Positions 46,951-56,501 of a stretch of 64,000 nucleotides of DNA are shown one piece after another; within the stretch, counting starts at the first letter, position 1; each line of letters starts with the position of its first letter. Source of the stretch: Halopseudomonas pertucinogena (GTDB taxonomy: Bacteria > Pseudomonadota > Gammaproteobacteria > Pseudomonadales > Pseudomonadaceae). The stretch is taken from contig NZ_BMNN01000003.1 of assembly GCF_014646575.1 (NCBI RefSeq), forward strand, positions 213,172 to 277,171. Reading direction: 5' to 3'. Below the pieces are notes generated by a model that was not told the DNA's origin, did not search any database, and worked only from the letters and a program-made list of their open reading frames with translations. The translations under genes were made by a program, and so were the position numbers.

Positions 46951-47401
46951 CGGTCGGCTGCCCTCTCCGCCAGACCATCAGCCCTGCCAGAATCAGCAGC
47001 ACGGCAATGCCGTTCCAGCTCAGGTCGTACCACAGCAGGTCGACGTCATAGCGGATCTGGTGAATGCGCAGCACCTTGTGGCTGATGATGCCATCGAACA
47101 GCTGAAAGCCCCCGGCACCCAGCAGGCCGCCGGCCCAGGCCTGGCGCACAGCCAGCCGCCCTGCGCGCGCCAGCCGAATCAACATTATTGCTCCGAACAC
47201 GGTGGCAAACAGTTCGCCGGCGTGCAGCAGGCCATCCGAGAGCACCCCGATGGCCGGTGTCGCCCGGTCGAAGAAGTGGTGCCACTGCAGGATCTGGTGA
47301 AACAGGATCTCGTCGACCGCTGCCATCAGGCCGATGCCCAGGGGGATCGCGCACAGCATGGACCGGCGACGGATTTCAGATGATGCAGGGTGGGGGGTCA
47401 T
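46940..47401 (-). CDS. DUF2243 membrane protein
   Basis: A 153-residue membrane protein with about four helices, matching DUF2243. It contains HQILQWHHFFDR and FDGIISHKVLRIHQIRYDVD, His-rich segments that could bind haem or metal. It is overlapped by the downstream CtaG-like gene (stop and start share 11 nt), so both are co-expressed and probably function together. The biochemical role is unknown. Confidence 0.82.
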   Translation of the reverse strand: MTPHPASSEIRRRSMLCAIPLGIGLMAAVDEILFHQILQWHHFFDRATPAIGVLSDGLLHAGELFATVFGAIMLIRLARAGRLAVRQAWAGGLLGAGGFQLFDGIISHKVLRIHQIRYDVDLLWYDLSWNGIAVLLILAGLMVWRRGQPTGGG

Positions 47402-47446
47402 ATCGGACCTCGACAGGCAGTCGTCAGTCCGATTTCGACCGGCAGA

Positions 47447-48133
47447 TCAGGAAGGTTGTTCAGTCATTTCGCAGGCCTGCAGCTGGGCCACCAGACTGGC
47501 GTAATCTTCCACCGCATCGAACTCCGCGGTATCGCGACGCTCGCCACGGCTGTCCGGCTGACGGACCGCCAGCAGCTGGGCGATACCGAACTCCCGGGCC
47601 GAACGCAGGATCGCCAGGCCGTCATCGATGAACAGGGTGCGCTCGGGATCGAACTCCACTTCGGCACGCAGCGCGTGCCAGAAGGCCTGCTCCTCCTTGG
47701 GGTAGCCGAAGTCGTGGGAGCTGATCAGGCGCTGGAACCAGGTACGCAACTCCACCCGCTCCATCTTCAACGCCAGGGAATCACGATGGGCGTTGGTGAT
47801 GAGGATGACCTGACGTCCACTGCGCTGCAAGGCTTCAAGGAACAGGTCCGCATCCGGGCGCAGCTGGATGAGGTGCGCCACCTCGCGCTTGAGCTCGACG
47901 ATCGGCAGATCCAGCTCCCGGGTCCAGAAATCCAGACAGTACCAGTCCATCTTCCCCTGGATCCTGCGCATCAGCGGATGGATGCGCTGCTTCGCCCATT
48001 CCAGCGACTCCCCGTGCCTGGCTGCATAGCAACGGGGCAGATATTCGACCCAGAAATGGTTGTCGAAATGCAGATCCAGCAGGGTGCCGTCCATGTCCAG
48101 CAGGACGGTATCAATGGTGTTCCAGTTCAGCAT
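47447..48133 (-). CDS. yrfG: GMP/IMP 5'-nucleotidase YrfG
   Basis: A 228-residue HAD-superfamily phosphatase that dephosphorylates purine nucleotides. The nucleophile and acid are Asp13 and Asp15 in LLDMDGTLLD, motif II lies in ILITNAHRDSLALK, and motif III/IV in GYPKEEQAFWHALRAE and LFIDDGLAILRS. It is divergent from nudE with a 65-bp gap. Confidence 0.9.
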   Translation of the reverse strand: MLNWNTIDTVLLDMDGTLLDLHFDNHFWVEYLPRCYAARHGESLEWAKQRIHPLMRRIQGKMDWYCLDFWTRELDLPIVELKREVAHLIQLRPDADLFLEALQRSGRQVILITNAHRDSLALKMERVELRTWFQRLISSHDFGYPKEEQAFWHALRAEVEFDPERTLFIDDGLAILRSAREFGIAQLLAVRQPDSRGERRDTAEFDAVEDYASLVAQLQACEMTEQPS

Positions 48134-48198
48134 GGCGTTTGGGTTTTGAACGAGTGGACGGCTATGATAACAAACCAGTCAGTGACCACGGAGCCAGC

Positions 48199-48765
48199 AT
48201 GCCGCAGAAGCCAGAGATCCTCGATGCCCGCATTGTCGCCAGGAGCCGTCTGTTCAATGTCGAGCAGATGCAGCTGCGTTTCAGCAATGGTACCGAGCGC
48301 ACCTACGAGAGACTGGTCGGCTCCGGCAAGGGCTATGGTGCGGTGATGGTGGTGGCCATGCGCGACGAGCGAACCGCCCTGCTGATAGAGGAATACTGCG
48401 GCGGTACCCAGGATTATCAGCTGTCGCTGCCCAAGGGCCTGGTCGAGCCCGGCGAGGACGTGCTCGACGGCGCCAACCGCGAACTCATGGAGGAAGCAGG
48501 GTTCGGCGCCCGGAATCTGGAGCTGCTGGGCAAACTGTCGCTGTCACCCAGTTACATGAGCCAGAGCATTTCCGTGGTGCTGGCCCGGGATCTCTACGAG
48601 AAGCGCCTGCCGGGGGACGAGCCCGAGCCCATCCGGGTAGACAGCGTGGACCTCTATCAGCTCAGCGAGCTGATGGCCCGCCCGAACTTCTCCGAGGGCC
48701 GTGCGCTGGCCGCGTTGTATCTGGTACGTGACCTGCTGGAGCAGCGCGGAGAGCTGAGTCCATGA
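48199..48765 (+). CDS. nudE: ADP-compounds hydrolase NudE
   Basis: A 188-residue Nudix hydrolase acting on ADP-ribose, NADH, Ap3A and similar compounds. The Nudix box is intact: GLVEPGEDVLDGANRELMEE followed by AGF. The ATG at 48199 has GGAG upstream; the longer in-frame reading to 48139 is not needed. It overlaps cysQ by four bases (ATGA), forming an operon. Confidence 0.93.
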   Translation: MPQKPEILDARIVARSRLFNVEQMQLRFSNGTERTYERLVGSGKGYGAVMVVAMRDERTALLIEEYCGGTQDYQLSLPKGLVEPGEDVLDGANRELMEEAGFGARNLELLGKLSLSPSYMSQSISVVLARDLYEKRLPGDEPEPIRVDSVDLYQLSELMARPNFSEGRALAALYLVRDLLEQRGELSP

Positions 48766-49565
48766 GCCTGCCCTTCGCCATCGAACAGCTCTGCCAGCTG
48801 ACCCGCGAAGCGGGGCTGATCGCCCTGCCCTGGTGGCGCCGCGACCCGGACGTGATCACCAAGGCCGACGACTCGCCGGTTACCGCAGCGGACCTGGCAG
48901 CCAACCGGCATATCGTCAGTGGTCTGACCGCCCTCACTCCGGACATCCCCATCCTCTCCGAGGAAGGCGCTGAGGTCCCCTACGGAGAACGTCGGCACTG
49001 GGACCGCTTCTGGCTGGTCGATCCGCTGGACGGTACCAAGGAGTTCATTGCCGGCACCGACGAGTTCACTGTCAATATCGCACTGATCGAGCACGGCCAG
49101 GTTCGCTTCGGCGCAGTGGGCGTCCCGGCCCGGGACCAACTCTACTGGGGCGGTGCCGGGCTGGGCGCCTGGCGCCAGACAGGCAGGCAGCCCGCCGAGC
49201 CGATCCATTCCCGCTCCCCGGCCAGCCCCCTGTGCGTGGTCGCCAGCCGCCGGCACAGCAGCCCGGATCAGGAAGCCCTGCTGGACCGGCTCAAGGGCAG
49301 GCATGACATCGAGCTGACGGCTGTCGGCAGCTCCCTGAAGTTCTGCGTTCTGGCCGAGGGCGGGGCTGATCTGTATCCGCGCTTTGCCCCCACCAGCCAA
49401 TGGGATACGGCTGCGGCACAGGCCGTACTGGAAGGCGCTGGCGGCCAGGTACTGAGGCTCGACGGTCGCCGTTTCGATTATCCGCAGCGCAATGACTGGC
49501 TGAACCCGTATTTCCTCGCCGTCGGCAAGGCCGATGGCGCACTGCGTGACCTGCTCCTTTCCTGA
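48762..49565 (+). CDS. cysQ: 3'(2'),5'-bisphosphate nucleotidase CysQ
   Basis: A 267-residue metal-dependent phosphatase that recycles PAP from sulfate assimilation. Metal ligands are in SEEGAEV (Glu67, Glu68) and in DPLDGTKEF (residues 87-95). TSQWDTAAAQAVLEGAGG is the C-terminal family motif. It follows nudE with an ATGA overlap, as is common in Pseudomonas. Confidence 0.93.
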   Translation: MSLPFAIEQLCQLTREAGLIALPWWRRDPDVITKADDSPVTAADLAANRHIVSGLTALTPDIPILSEEGAEVPYGERRHWDRFWLVDPLDGTKEFIAGTDEFTVNIALIEHGQVRFGAVGVPARDQLYWGGAGLGAWRQTGRQPAEPIHSRSPASPLCVVASRRHSSPDQEALLDRLKGRHDIELTAVGSSLKFCVLAEGGADLYPRFAPTSQWDTAAAQAVLEGAGGQVLRLDGRRFDYPQRNDWLNPYFLAVGKADGALRDLLLS

Positions 49566-49602
49566 ACCGGAGCACCCACTTATCTGACGCAGGAGATGTC
49601 GC

Positions 49603-50244
49603 ATGTTCCATCGCAACGTGCCCGAGCACAAGTTACGCCTGCCCACCGCCGACGAGGCTCTGCCCGGGCGGCCCAGCCCCATCCCGACCAGCAGCACACA
49701 CCTTGTGCTGAACACTCCGATCAAACCGCCCTTTCCGGAGGGCATGCAGCAGATTATCGTCGGCATGGGCTGTTTCTGGGGAGCCGAGCGGCTGTTCTGG
49801 CAACTCGACGGCGTCTACACCACGGCCGTGGGCTATACCGCCGGGCTGACGCCCAACCCCACCTACGAAGAGGTCTGCTCGGGGCTCACCGGGCACAACG
49901 AGGTGGTGCTGGTGGTATTCGATCCGCAGGTACTGGCACTTGACGACCTGCTGAAGGTGTTCTGGGAAAACCATGACCCGACCTCGGGCATGCGCCAGGG
50001 TAACGACCTGGGCACCCAGTACCGATCCGGCATCTACGTGAGCGACATGCACCAGCGGGCGCAGGCCGAAGCCAGCCGGGCGCGCTTCGCCGATGCCCTG
50101 CAGCTGGCCGGCCTGGGGCCGATCACCACCGAAATAGTCCCGGCGGCGGAGTTTTACTATGCCGAGGACTATCATCAGCAGTACCTGCACAGGAATCCGG
50201 GAGGTTACTGCGGCCTCGCGGGGACTGGAATTTGCATGAGGTAA
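49603..50244 (+). CDS. msrA: Peptide-methionine (S)-S-oxide reductase MsrA
   Basis: A 213-residue enzyme that repairs methionine sulfoxide in proteins. The catalytic Cys57 is in [10 protein letters not shown]; resolving cysteines are in [12 protein letters not shown] near the C-terminus. HNEVV and [10 protein letters not shown] are family text. Its length and sequence pattern match E. coli MsrA (212). It lies 37 bp after cysQ, but a separate promoter cannot be excluded. Confidence 0.95.
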   Translation: MFHRNVPEHKLRLPTADEALPGRPSPIPTSSTHLVLNTPIKPPFPEGMQQIIVGMGCFWGAERLFWQLDGVYTTAVGYTAGLTPNPTYEEVCSGLTGHNEVVLVVFDPQVLALDDLLKVFWENHDPTSGMRQGNDLGTQYRSGIYVSDMHQRAQAEASRARFADALQLAGLGPITTEIVPAAEFYYAEDYHQQYLHRNPGGYCGLAGTGICMR

Positions 50245-50251
50245 TAGTTTT

Positions 50252-50281
50252 TTGCTTGCAGATTCAGAGGATTACTAATAA
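50252..50281 (+). promoter_or_regulatory. Candidate sigma-70 promoter of the Mrp operon
   Basis: TTGCTT (50252-50257), an 18-bp spacer and TAATAA (50276-50281), about 130 bp before mrpA. Moderate match; the region between holds a short CCGCTCTGCGG palindrome. Confidence 0.35.
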
Positions 50282-50407
50282 AACATCCGCTCTGCGGAAT
50301 TCCCTGTTCGACGTATCCGACTCAACGACGATGTAGCGCCGCGCGCGGCTGCGCCCGATTCGGACATCGACACAATCATAAATGCCTCATCTTTTTCCCG
50401 GGAGCCC

Positions 50408-53314
50408 ATGCTGTTACTGACACTGATTCTGATCCCCTTCATCGGCTGCTTCATCGCTGCCATGTTGCCGGTCAACGCGCGCAACCGCGAAGCCTGGCTG
50501 GCCGCCGCCGTTGCCCTCGTCGGCCTGGTCATCCTGGGCCTGCAGTTCCCGCATATCAACAGCGGCGAGGTGATCCGCTACCAGCTTGACTGGATGCCTG
50601 ATTACGGTCTGAATCTGGTGTTGCGCATGGATGGTCTGGCGTGGCTGTTCAGCATGCTTATCGTCGGCATCTTCCTGCTGATCGTGGTGTATGCGCGCTA
50701 CTACATGTCGCCGGAAGACCCGGTGCCACGCTTCTTCTCCTTTCTGCTGGCCTTCATGGGCTCCATGCTGGGTGTGGTGCTCTCCGGCAACCTGATCCAG
50801 CTGGTGCTGTTCTGGGAGCTGACCAGTCTTTCCTCGTTCCTGCTGATCGGTTACTGGCACCACCGTGCGGAAGCGCGGCGCGGCGCGCGCATGGCCTTTA
50901 CCGTTACCGCCAGCGGTGGCCTGTGCCTGCTGGCCGGCGTACTGATGATCGGCCACATCATCGGCAGCTACGACCTGGACGTGGTGCTCGCATCCGGTGA
51001 AACCCTGCGCGACCATGCCTGGTATCTCCCGGCGCTCATTCTGGTCGCACTCGGCGCCCTGACCAAGAGCGCCCAGTTCCCGTTCCATTTCTGGTTGCCC
51101 CATGCGATGGCAGCCCCGACACCGGTATCGGCCTACCTGCACTCGGCCACCATGGTCAAGGCCGGCATCTTTCTGCTGATGCGTCTGTGGCCGGTCCTCT
51201 CCGGCACCCCCGAGTGGACCTGGATCATCGGCGGTGCCGGGGTCTGCACCCTGCTGATCGGCTCCTTCATTGCCATCTTCCAGCATGACCTCAAGGGCCT
51301 GCTGGCCTATTCCACCATCAGCCATCTGGGGCTGATCACCGCTCTGCTGGGCATCGGCACGCCGCTGGCGATGGTCGCCGCGATCTTCCATACCCTCAAC
51401 CACGCGACCTTCAAAGCATCGCTGTTCATGGGCGTGGGCATCATCGACCATGAAAGCGGCACCCGTGACATGCGCAAGCTGCGCGGCCTGTACAGATTGA
51501 TGCCGCATACCGCCACCCTGGCCATCGTCGCCTCCGCCGCCATGGCCGGCGTGCCCTTCCTGAATGGCTTCCTGTCCAAGGAAATGTTCTTCGCCGAGAC
51601 ATTGCTGGTTGGCAGCAGCAACAACTGGTGGATGCCGCTGGCCGCCGTGACCATGGGCATGTTCAGCGTGGCCTACTCGCTGCGCTTCATCCACGTCTTC
51701 TTCGGCAAGCCGGCCACCGATCTGCCGAAGACGCCCCATGAGCCGCCGCGCTGGATGCGTTTTCCGGTCGAGGTACTGGTGGTGTTCTGTCTTGTGGTGG
51801 GCATCATTCCGGGACTGAGTGTCGGCCCGCTGCTGCACAACGCAGTGGAATCGGTGCTCGGCGACCAGACCCCGTATTACAGCCTGGCGCTCTGGCACGG
51901 TTTCAACATTCCGCTGCTCATGAGCTTCCTGGCGCTGGGCGGAGGGGTCGTGCTGTACTACCTGTTGCGTACCCGTTACAACCTGACCCAACGTGACCGG
52001 GTGCCTGTGCTGTACCGTTTCAACGGCAAGCAGGCCTACGAGAACATCATGCTGGAGATGCGCAGCGCAGCCTCCCGACTGGAACGGTTGCTCGGCACCC
52101 GCCGACTGCAACCTCAGCTCGTGCTGATCGTCTCGGCCTGCCTGGCGGCAGCGGTCGCAGCCGCTGCCAGCGCGCCGCAGGTATGGGCAGACCTCGAGCC
52201 GACGACCCCACACATTCCCTTTGCCATTATCTGGGTGATCGGCTGCGCCTGCGCCATCGCAGCCGCCTGGCAGGCCAAATACCACCGTCTGGCTGCCCTG
52301 AGCCTGGTCGGCGGCGCCGGTCTCGTCGTCTGTCTGACCTTCCTCTGGCTCTCGGCTCCGGATCTGGCGCTGACCCAGCTGATGGTGGAAACCGTGACCA
52401 CGGTGCTGATCCTGCTCGGCCTGCGCTGGCTGCCGCCGCGGCTGCCTGATATTGCGCGGGATCTGGCCGAGCGGCGCGCCGCCCGTACCCGTCGCACCCG
52501 GGACTTCGTTCTCGCCGTGGGCTCGGGACTGGCCATGGCCGCCATCAGCTATCTGGTGCTGATGCTGCCGGCCGGTGCCGGGATCGGTGGGTTCTTCCTC
52601 GAACGGGCGCTGTCCGAAGGCGGCGGCAGTAACGTGGTCAACGTTCTGCTGGTGGACTTCCGTGGCTTCGATACCATGGGCGAGATCGCCGTACTCGGCA
52701 TCGTCGCACTGACGGTGTACGGGCTGCTGCGCCGCTTCCGTCCGGCGGCGGAGAGCATGACCCTGCCGCCCCAGCAGACCAACCTGATCGATCCTGCAGC
52801 GCGGGAGACGCCCACCGAGCAGAGCGAAACCGGCTATCTGATGGTGCCGGCGGTATACCTGCGTCTGCTGCTGCCGATGGTGCTGGTATGCGCGCTGTAT
52901 TTCTTCATGCGCGGGCACAACCTGCCGGGTGGCGGCTTCGTTGCCGGGCTGGTGTTCTCCGTCGGCATCATCATCCAGTACATGATGGCCGGCACCGTCT
53001 GGGTCGAATCCCGGCTGCATCTGCAGCCGCACCGCTGGCTGGCACTGGGGCTGGTGATTGCCGTGGTGACGGGGCTCGGTGCCCTGCCGGTCGGCTTCCC
53101 CTTCCTGACCAGCCACACCGCGCATTTCAGCCTGCCCGTTCTCGGCGAGCTGCACATGCCCAGTGCATTCTTCTTCGATCTCGGGGTGTTCTGCGTGGTG
53201 GTGGGCGCCACCATGCTGATTCTCACCGCCCTGGCTCACCAATCCATCCGCAGCCACCGCCTGCCCCTCGGGGCAGTCGAGGTGGCAGAGAATACCGGCA
53301 AGGAGGAAAACTGA
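50408..53314 (+). CDS. mrpA: Mrp Na+/H+ antiporter subunit A (A/B fusion)
   Basis: A 968-residue inner-membrane subunit related to complex I NuoL. It has about 20 membrane helices; the NuoL-like core includes LVLFWELTSLSSFLLIG, KSAQFPFHFWLPHAMAAPTP and LLAYSTISHLGL. The C-terminal part (from about residue 770) includes an MrpB-type domain (FFMRGHNLPGGGFVAGLV), so A and B are fused as in group 2 Mrp systems. It begins a six-gene operon A'CDEFG with overlapping starts and stops. Its stop overlaps mrpC. Confidence 0.93.
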   Translation: MLLLTLILIPFIGCFIAAMLPVNARNREAWLAAAVALVGLVILGLQFPHINSGEVIRYQLDWMPDYGLNLVLRMDGLAWLFSMLIVGIFLLIVVYARYYMSPEDPVPRFFSFLLAFMGSMLGVVLSGNLIQLVLFWELTSLSSFLLIGYWHHRAEARRGARMAFTVTASGGLCLLAGVLMIGHIIGSYDLDVVLASGETLRDHAWYLPALILVALGALTKSAQFPFHFWLPHAMAAPTPVSAYLHSATMVKAGIFLLMRLWPVLSGTPEWTWIIGGAGVCTLLIGSFIAIFQHDLKGLLAYSTISHLGLITALLGIGTPLAMVAAIFHTLNHATFKASLFMGVGIIDHESGTRDMRKLRGLYRLMPHTATLAIVASAAMAGVPFLNGFLSKEMFFAETLLVGSSNNWWMPLAAVTMGMFSVAYSLRFIHVFFGKPATDLPKTPHEPPRWMRFPVEVLVVFCLVVGIIPGLSVGPLLHNAVESVLGDQTPYYSLALWHGFNIPLLMSFLALGGGVVLYYLLRTRYNLTQRDRVPVLYRFNGKQAYENIMLEMRSAASRLERLLGTRRLQPQLVLIVSACLAAAVAAAASAPQVWADLEPTTPHIPFAIIWVIGCACAIAAAWQAKYHRLAALSLVGGAGLVVCLTFLWLSAPDLALTQLMVETVTTVLILLGLRWLPPRLPDIARDLAERRAARTRRTRDFVLAVGSGLAMAAISYLVLMLPAGAGIGGFFLERALSEGGGSNVVNVLLVDFRGFDTMGEIAVLGIVALTVYGLLRRFRPAAESMTLPPQQTNLIDPAARETPTEQSETGYLMVPAVYLRLLLPMVLVCALYFFMRGHNLPGGGFVAGLVFSVGIIIQYMMAGTVWVESRLHLQPHRWLALGLVIAVVTGLGALPVGFPFLTSHTAHFSLPVLGELHMPSAFFFDLGVFCVVVGATMLILTALAHQSIRSHRLPLGAVEVAENTGKEEN

Positions 53315-53655
53315 TGGAAGCTGTCATCGCCATCGCCATCGGCGTGCTGTTCGCCTCCGGTGTGTGGCTTATCCTGCGGCCGCGTACCTTCCAGGTGATC
53401 ATCGGGCTGCTGCTGATCTCCTACGCAGTGAACATGTTCATCTTCATCATGGGGCGTCTGACGGTGAACAAGCCGCCACTGACCCTGGATGAATCGATCG
53501 ATGCCGGGCTGTTCGCCGATCCGGTGACCCAGGCACTGGTGCTCACCGCCATCGTCATCGGCTTCGCCACCACTGCCCTGTATCTGGTTCTGCTGCTGAC
53601 GTCCCGCGGGCTGACCGGGACTGACCACGTGGATGGCAAGGAAACCGATCAATGA
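53314..53655 (+). CDS. mrpC: Mrp antiporter subunit C
   Basis: A 113-residue membrane subunit with three helices, homologous to NuoK. GLLLISYAVNMFIFIMG and DPVTQALVLTAIVIGFATTA are family text. The ATG lies inside the mrpA stop, with AGGAGG upstream. It is part of the Mrp ion-translocating core. Confidence 0.92.
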   Translation: MEAVIAIAIGVLFASGVWLILRPRTFQVIIGLLLISYAVNMFIFIMGRLTVNKPPLTLDESIDAGLFADPVTQALVLTAIVIGFATTALYLVLLLTSRGLTGTDHVDGKETDQ

Positions 53656-55292
53656 GTTTCTGGGCTGACCAACTGATACTCGTGCCCATCCTGCTGCCGT
53701 TGCTGTGCGCGGCGGCGCTGGTACTGCTCAGCGGCCGCCAGCAGCGACTGAAGTTCGCCGTCAACCTGATCGGCACTCTGGCTCTGCTGGCGACCTCCAT
53801 TACCTTGTTCTGGCTGACCGACAACGAGGTCTGGCCAGACGGCGTCGGTGTCTATCTGGCTGCCAACTGGGTAGCCCCCTTCGGCATTGCGCTGGTGGCG
53901 GACAGACTGTCGGCGCTGATGCTGACCCTGTGCGCCGTCATTGCCACGGCCGCGCTGGTCTTCTCCTACCGGCGCTGGAGCCGCGCAGGGGTGCACTTCC
54001 ATTCGCTGTTCCAGTTCCTGCTGGTCGGCATCAATGGCTCCTTCCTGACCGGCGACCTGTTCAACCTGTTCGTGTTCTTCGAGATCATGCTGGCCGCCTC
54101 CTACGGCCTGCTGCTGCTCGGACTGCAGCCCAACCGGGTGCGGGCCAGCATGCAGTATGTGGTGATCAACCTGGTTGCCTCGTCGTTCTTCCTGATCGGG
54201 GTGGCATTGATCTATGCCTCCGCCGGCACGCTGAACATGGCCGACCTGGCAGTACGCGCCGCCTCCATGGCTGACAGCGAACGGCTGCTGCTGGAAACCG
54301 GCGCCGCGGTGCTGGCCATTGCCTTCCTCACCAAGAGCGCCATGTGGCCGCTGGGCTTCTGGCTGCCGACCACCTACTCCGCAGCCGCTCCGCCGGTAGC
54401 CGCCATGCTGGTGCTGATGACCAAGGTCGGCGTCTACGTCATCCTGCGCCTGTGGTTGCTGGTATTTGCCGATCAGGCCGAAAGCCTCAATGCCCTGTCC
54501 AGTACGGCGCTGGTGGTGGGCGGTCTGGTGACCCTGGCGTTCGGCACCATCGGCCTGCTCGGCAGCCAGGAACTCGGACGCATGGCCGGTTTCAGCGCCA
54601 TTATTTCCTCTGGTACGTTGTTGACCGCGATCGGTTATGGCGAGCCCAGGGTCATCAGCGCGGCATTGTTCTACCTGATCAGTTCGACACTGGCGGTGGC
54701 GGCCTTCATGCTGTTGATGGAGCTGGTTGAACGCATTCGCAAGCCCAGTGCAAGCATACTGGCGCTGACCATGGAGGCGTTTGCCATTGACGATGACCCG
54801 GAAGAGTCCGCCGGGGTAGTCATTCCCGCAGCCATGGCTTTCATCGGCCTGTCGTTTGTCGCCTGTGCACTGATCATCGCCGGCCTGCCGCCGCTGTCCG
54901 GTTTCCTCGCCAAGTTTGCCCTGTTCCATGCCGTACTCAACCCTGCCGGCACCGCGACCGACACCCTCTATTACGCCGGCCCGCTGGCCTGGGGCATCCT
55001 GGCGATGGTCATCCTGTCAGGACTGTCGGCGATCATTTCGCTGATGCGCTTCGGCGTGCGAACCTTCTGGGCCGCGCCTGACGCCAGAGCGCCACGCCTG
55101 CAGCTGAGCGAGGCCGCTCCGATCTCGGTGCTGGTGTTGCTGTGCATCACCCTCAGTGTGGCCGCCGGGCCGACTATCAGCTATCTCGACCGCACCTCTG
55201 CGGCGCTGCACGAGCCCAGTCTCTATATGGATCGGGTGCTGACCAGTCCGGCGGTCCCGGGTGTCGTAGGTCAGACGGGAGGTGAACAATGA
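53652..55292 (+). CDS. mrpD: Mrp antiporter subunit D
   Basis: A 546-residue membrane subunit with about 14 helices, homologous to NuoM/NuoN. NLFVFFEIMLAASYGLLLLG, TKSAMWPLGFWLPTTYSAAA and MAGFSAIISSGTLLTAIGYG contain the conserved lysine and glutamate of the proton path. The start overlaps the mrpC stop (ATGA). Confidence 0.92.
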   Translation: MSFWADQLILVPILLPLLCAAALVLLSGRQQRLKFAVNLIGTLALLATSITLFWLTDNEVWPDGVGVYLAANWVAPFGIALVADRLSALMLTLCAVIATAALVFSYRRWSRAGVHFHSLFQFLLVGINGSFLTGDLFNLFVFFEIMLAASYGLLLLGLQPNRVRASMQYVVINLVASSFFLIGVALIYASAGTLNMADLAVRAASMADSERLLLETGAAVLAIAFLTKSAMWPLGFWLPTTYSAAAPPVAAMLVLMTKVGVYVILRLWLLVFADQAESLNALSSTALVVGGLVTLAFGTIGLLGSQELGRMAGFSAIISSGTLLTAIGYGEPRVISAALFYLISSTLAVAAFMLLMELVERIRKPSASILALTMEAFAIDDDPEESAGVVIPAAMAFIGLSFVACALIIAGLPPLSGFLAKFALFHAVLNPAGTATDTLYYAGPLAWGILAMVILSGLSAIISLMRFGVRTFWAAPDARAPRLQLSEAAPISVLVLLCITLSVAAGPTISYLDRTSAALHEPSLYMDRVLTSPAVPGVVGQTGGEQ

Positions 55293-55786
55293 AGCGCTGG
55301 TTACCCACTCCGCTGATTTCGATCTCGCTGCTGCTGCTGTGGCTGATGCTGAACCAGAGCATCGCCCCGGCGCACCTGCTGCTCGGCGCAATTATCGGTA
55401 TCGCCATACCGCTGCTGATCGCTCCGCTGCGACCGACTCCGGTGAAGGTGTCCCGGCCGCTGACCATCATCCGGCTCACCGCACACTCACTGGTCGAGAT
55501 TCTCCGCTCCTGCTTCAACGTCTGCATGCTGATCCTGTTCCGCCGGGACCGGCTCAACACCCAGTTCATCCGCATCCCGCTGGACCTGCGCGACCCCCAC
55601 GGCCTGGCGGTGCTGGCCTGCATCATCAACTCGACACCGGGTACCGTGTGGGTCGAAATCATCCCAGGCAGCAGTGACCTGGCGCTGCATGTATTTGACC
55701 TGCATGACGCCGACTGGTGGGTGGACATGATCAAGACCAAGCTTGAGCGTCCTCTGATTGATATCTTTGAACAGGAGAAGCCATGA
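55289..55786 (+). CDS. mrpE: Mrp antiporter subunit E
   Basis: A 165-residue membrane subunit with two or three helices. RIPLDLRDPHGLAVLACIIN and STPGTVWVEI are typical of MrpE. It overlaps mrpD and mrpF by four bases each, so the genes are translated together. Confidence 0.9.
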   Translation: MKRWLPTPLISISLLLLWLMLNQSIAPAHLLLGAIIGIAIPLLIAPLRPTPVKVSRPLTIIRLTAHSLVEILRSCFNVCMLILFRRDRLNTQFIRIPLDLRDPHGLAVLACIINSTPGTVWVEIIPGSSDLALHVFDLHDADWWVDMIKTKLERPLIDIFEQEKP

Positions 55787-56064
55787 TTGCCCTGATGCTG
55801 GCTGCGGCGCTCGGTTTCGCCCAGCTCTGCGTGCTGCTGGCACTGATCTTCTGCGCCATCCGGCTGCTGCGTGGTCCCAGCGCACAGGACCGGGTACTGG
55901 CGCTGGACTCGCTGTGGATGGCAGCCATGCTGTTCATTCTATTGCTGGGGATGCGCTTTTCCAACGTGATCTACTTCGAGGCGGCACTGTTGATAGCCCT
56001 GACCGGCTTCGTCTCCTCCATCGCGCTGGCCAAATTCCTCACACGTGGGGAGATCATCGAATGA
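55783..56064 (+). CDS. mrpF: Mrp antiporter subunit F
   Basis: A 93-residue membrane subunit with three helices. IRLLRGPSAQDRVLALDSL is the MrpF hallmark. It overlaps mrpE and mrpG (ATGA). Confidence 0.9.
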   Translation: MIALMLAAALGFAQLCVLLALIFCAIRLLRGPSAQDRVLALDSLWMAAMLFILLLGMRFSNVIYFEAALLIALTGFVSSIALAKFLTRGEIIE

Positions 56065-56444
56065 GCAGTTTCCTGACTCTGTCGATGGGCGACATCAGCC
56101 CCTGGCTGGCAGTGCCTATCGCCCTGCTGTTGATACTCGGTGGACTGATCACTTTCACCGGCGCACTGGGCCTGCTTCGGCTGCCCAATTTCTACCAGCG
56201 GATCCACGGTCCCGCCGTGTTCATTACGGTAGGAACCGGATGCTTCCTGATCGCCTCGATGCTGTACTTCACCGGCACGCTGGAGCGGCCGGTCGTGCAT
56301 GAACTGCTGATCACGGCCTTCGTGCTGCTGACCGCGCCGGTGGTATCGATGATGATCATGCGTGCTGCGGTCTACCGGGACCTGCGCAAACGCAGACCGG
56401 ACGGCAAGCCTGGCGACGCTTACCAGTTTCCGGACGACCAATAG
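56061..56444 (+). CDS. mrpG: Mrp antiporter subunit G
   Basis: A 127-residue membrane subunit with three helices. LGLLRLPNFYQRIHGP and LITAFVLLTAPVVSMM are MrpG motifs. It ends the operon; a hairpin follows the stop. The complete antiporter probably gives Na+ and alkaline pH tolerance. The ATG at 56061 gives the normal start; a longer in-frame reading runs into mrpF. Confidence 0.92.
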   Translation: MSSFLTLSMGDISPWLAVPIALLLILGGLITFTGALGLLRLPNFYQRIHGPAVFITVGTGCFLIASMLYFTGTLERPVVHELLITAFVLLTAPVVSMMIMRAAVYRDLRKRRPDGKPGDAYQFPDDQ

Positions 56445-56447
56445 AAC

Positions 56448-56471
56448 CGGGCCGCAGCGAGGTGCGGCCCG
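56448..56471. terminator. Hairpin after mrpG
   Basis: CGGGCCGCA (56448-56456) pairs with TGCGGCCCG (56463-56471) across a 6-nt loop, between convergent mrpG and the next gene. There is no T-run. Confidence 0.5.
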
Positions 56472-56501
56472 TAAGACAGGAACCAGACGTGAGGCTGGCA
56501 G

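Noticed and set aside
50414-53257. A 947-codon open frame antisense to mrpA
   Set aside because: It is Gln/His/Asp-rich with no domain, as expected for the reverse of a hydrophobic membrane protein gene. mrpA is certain.
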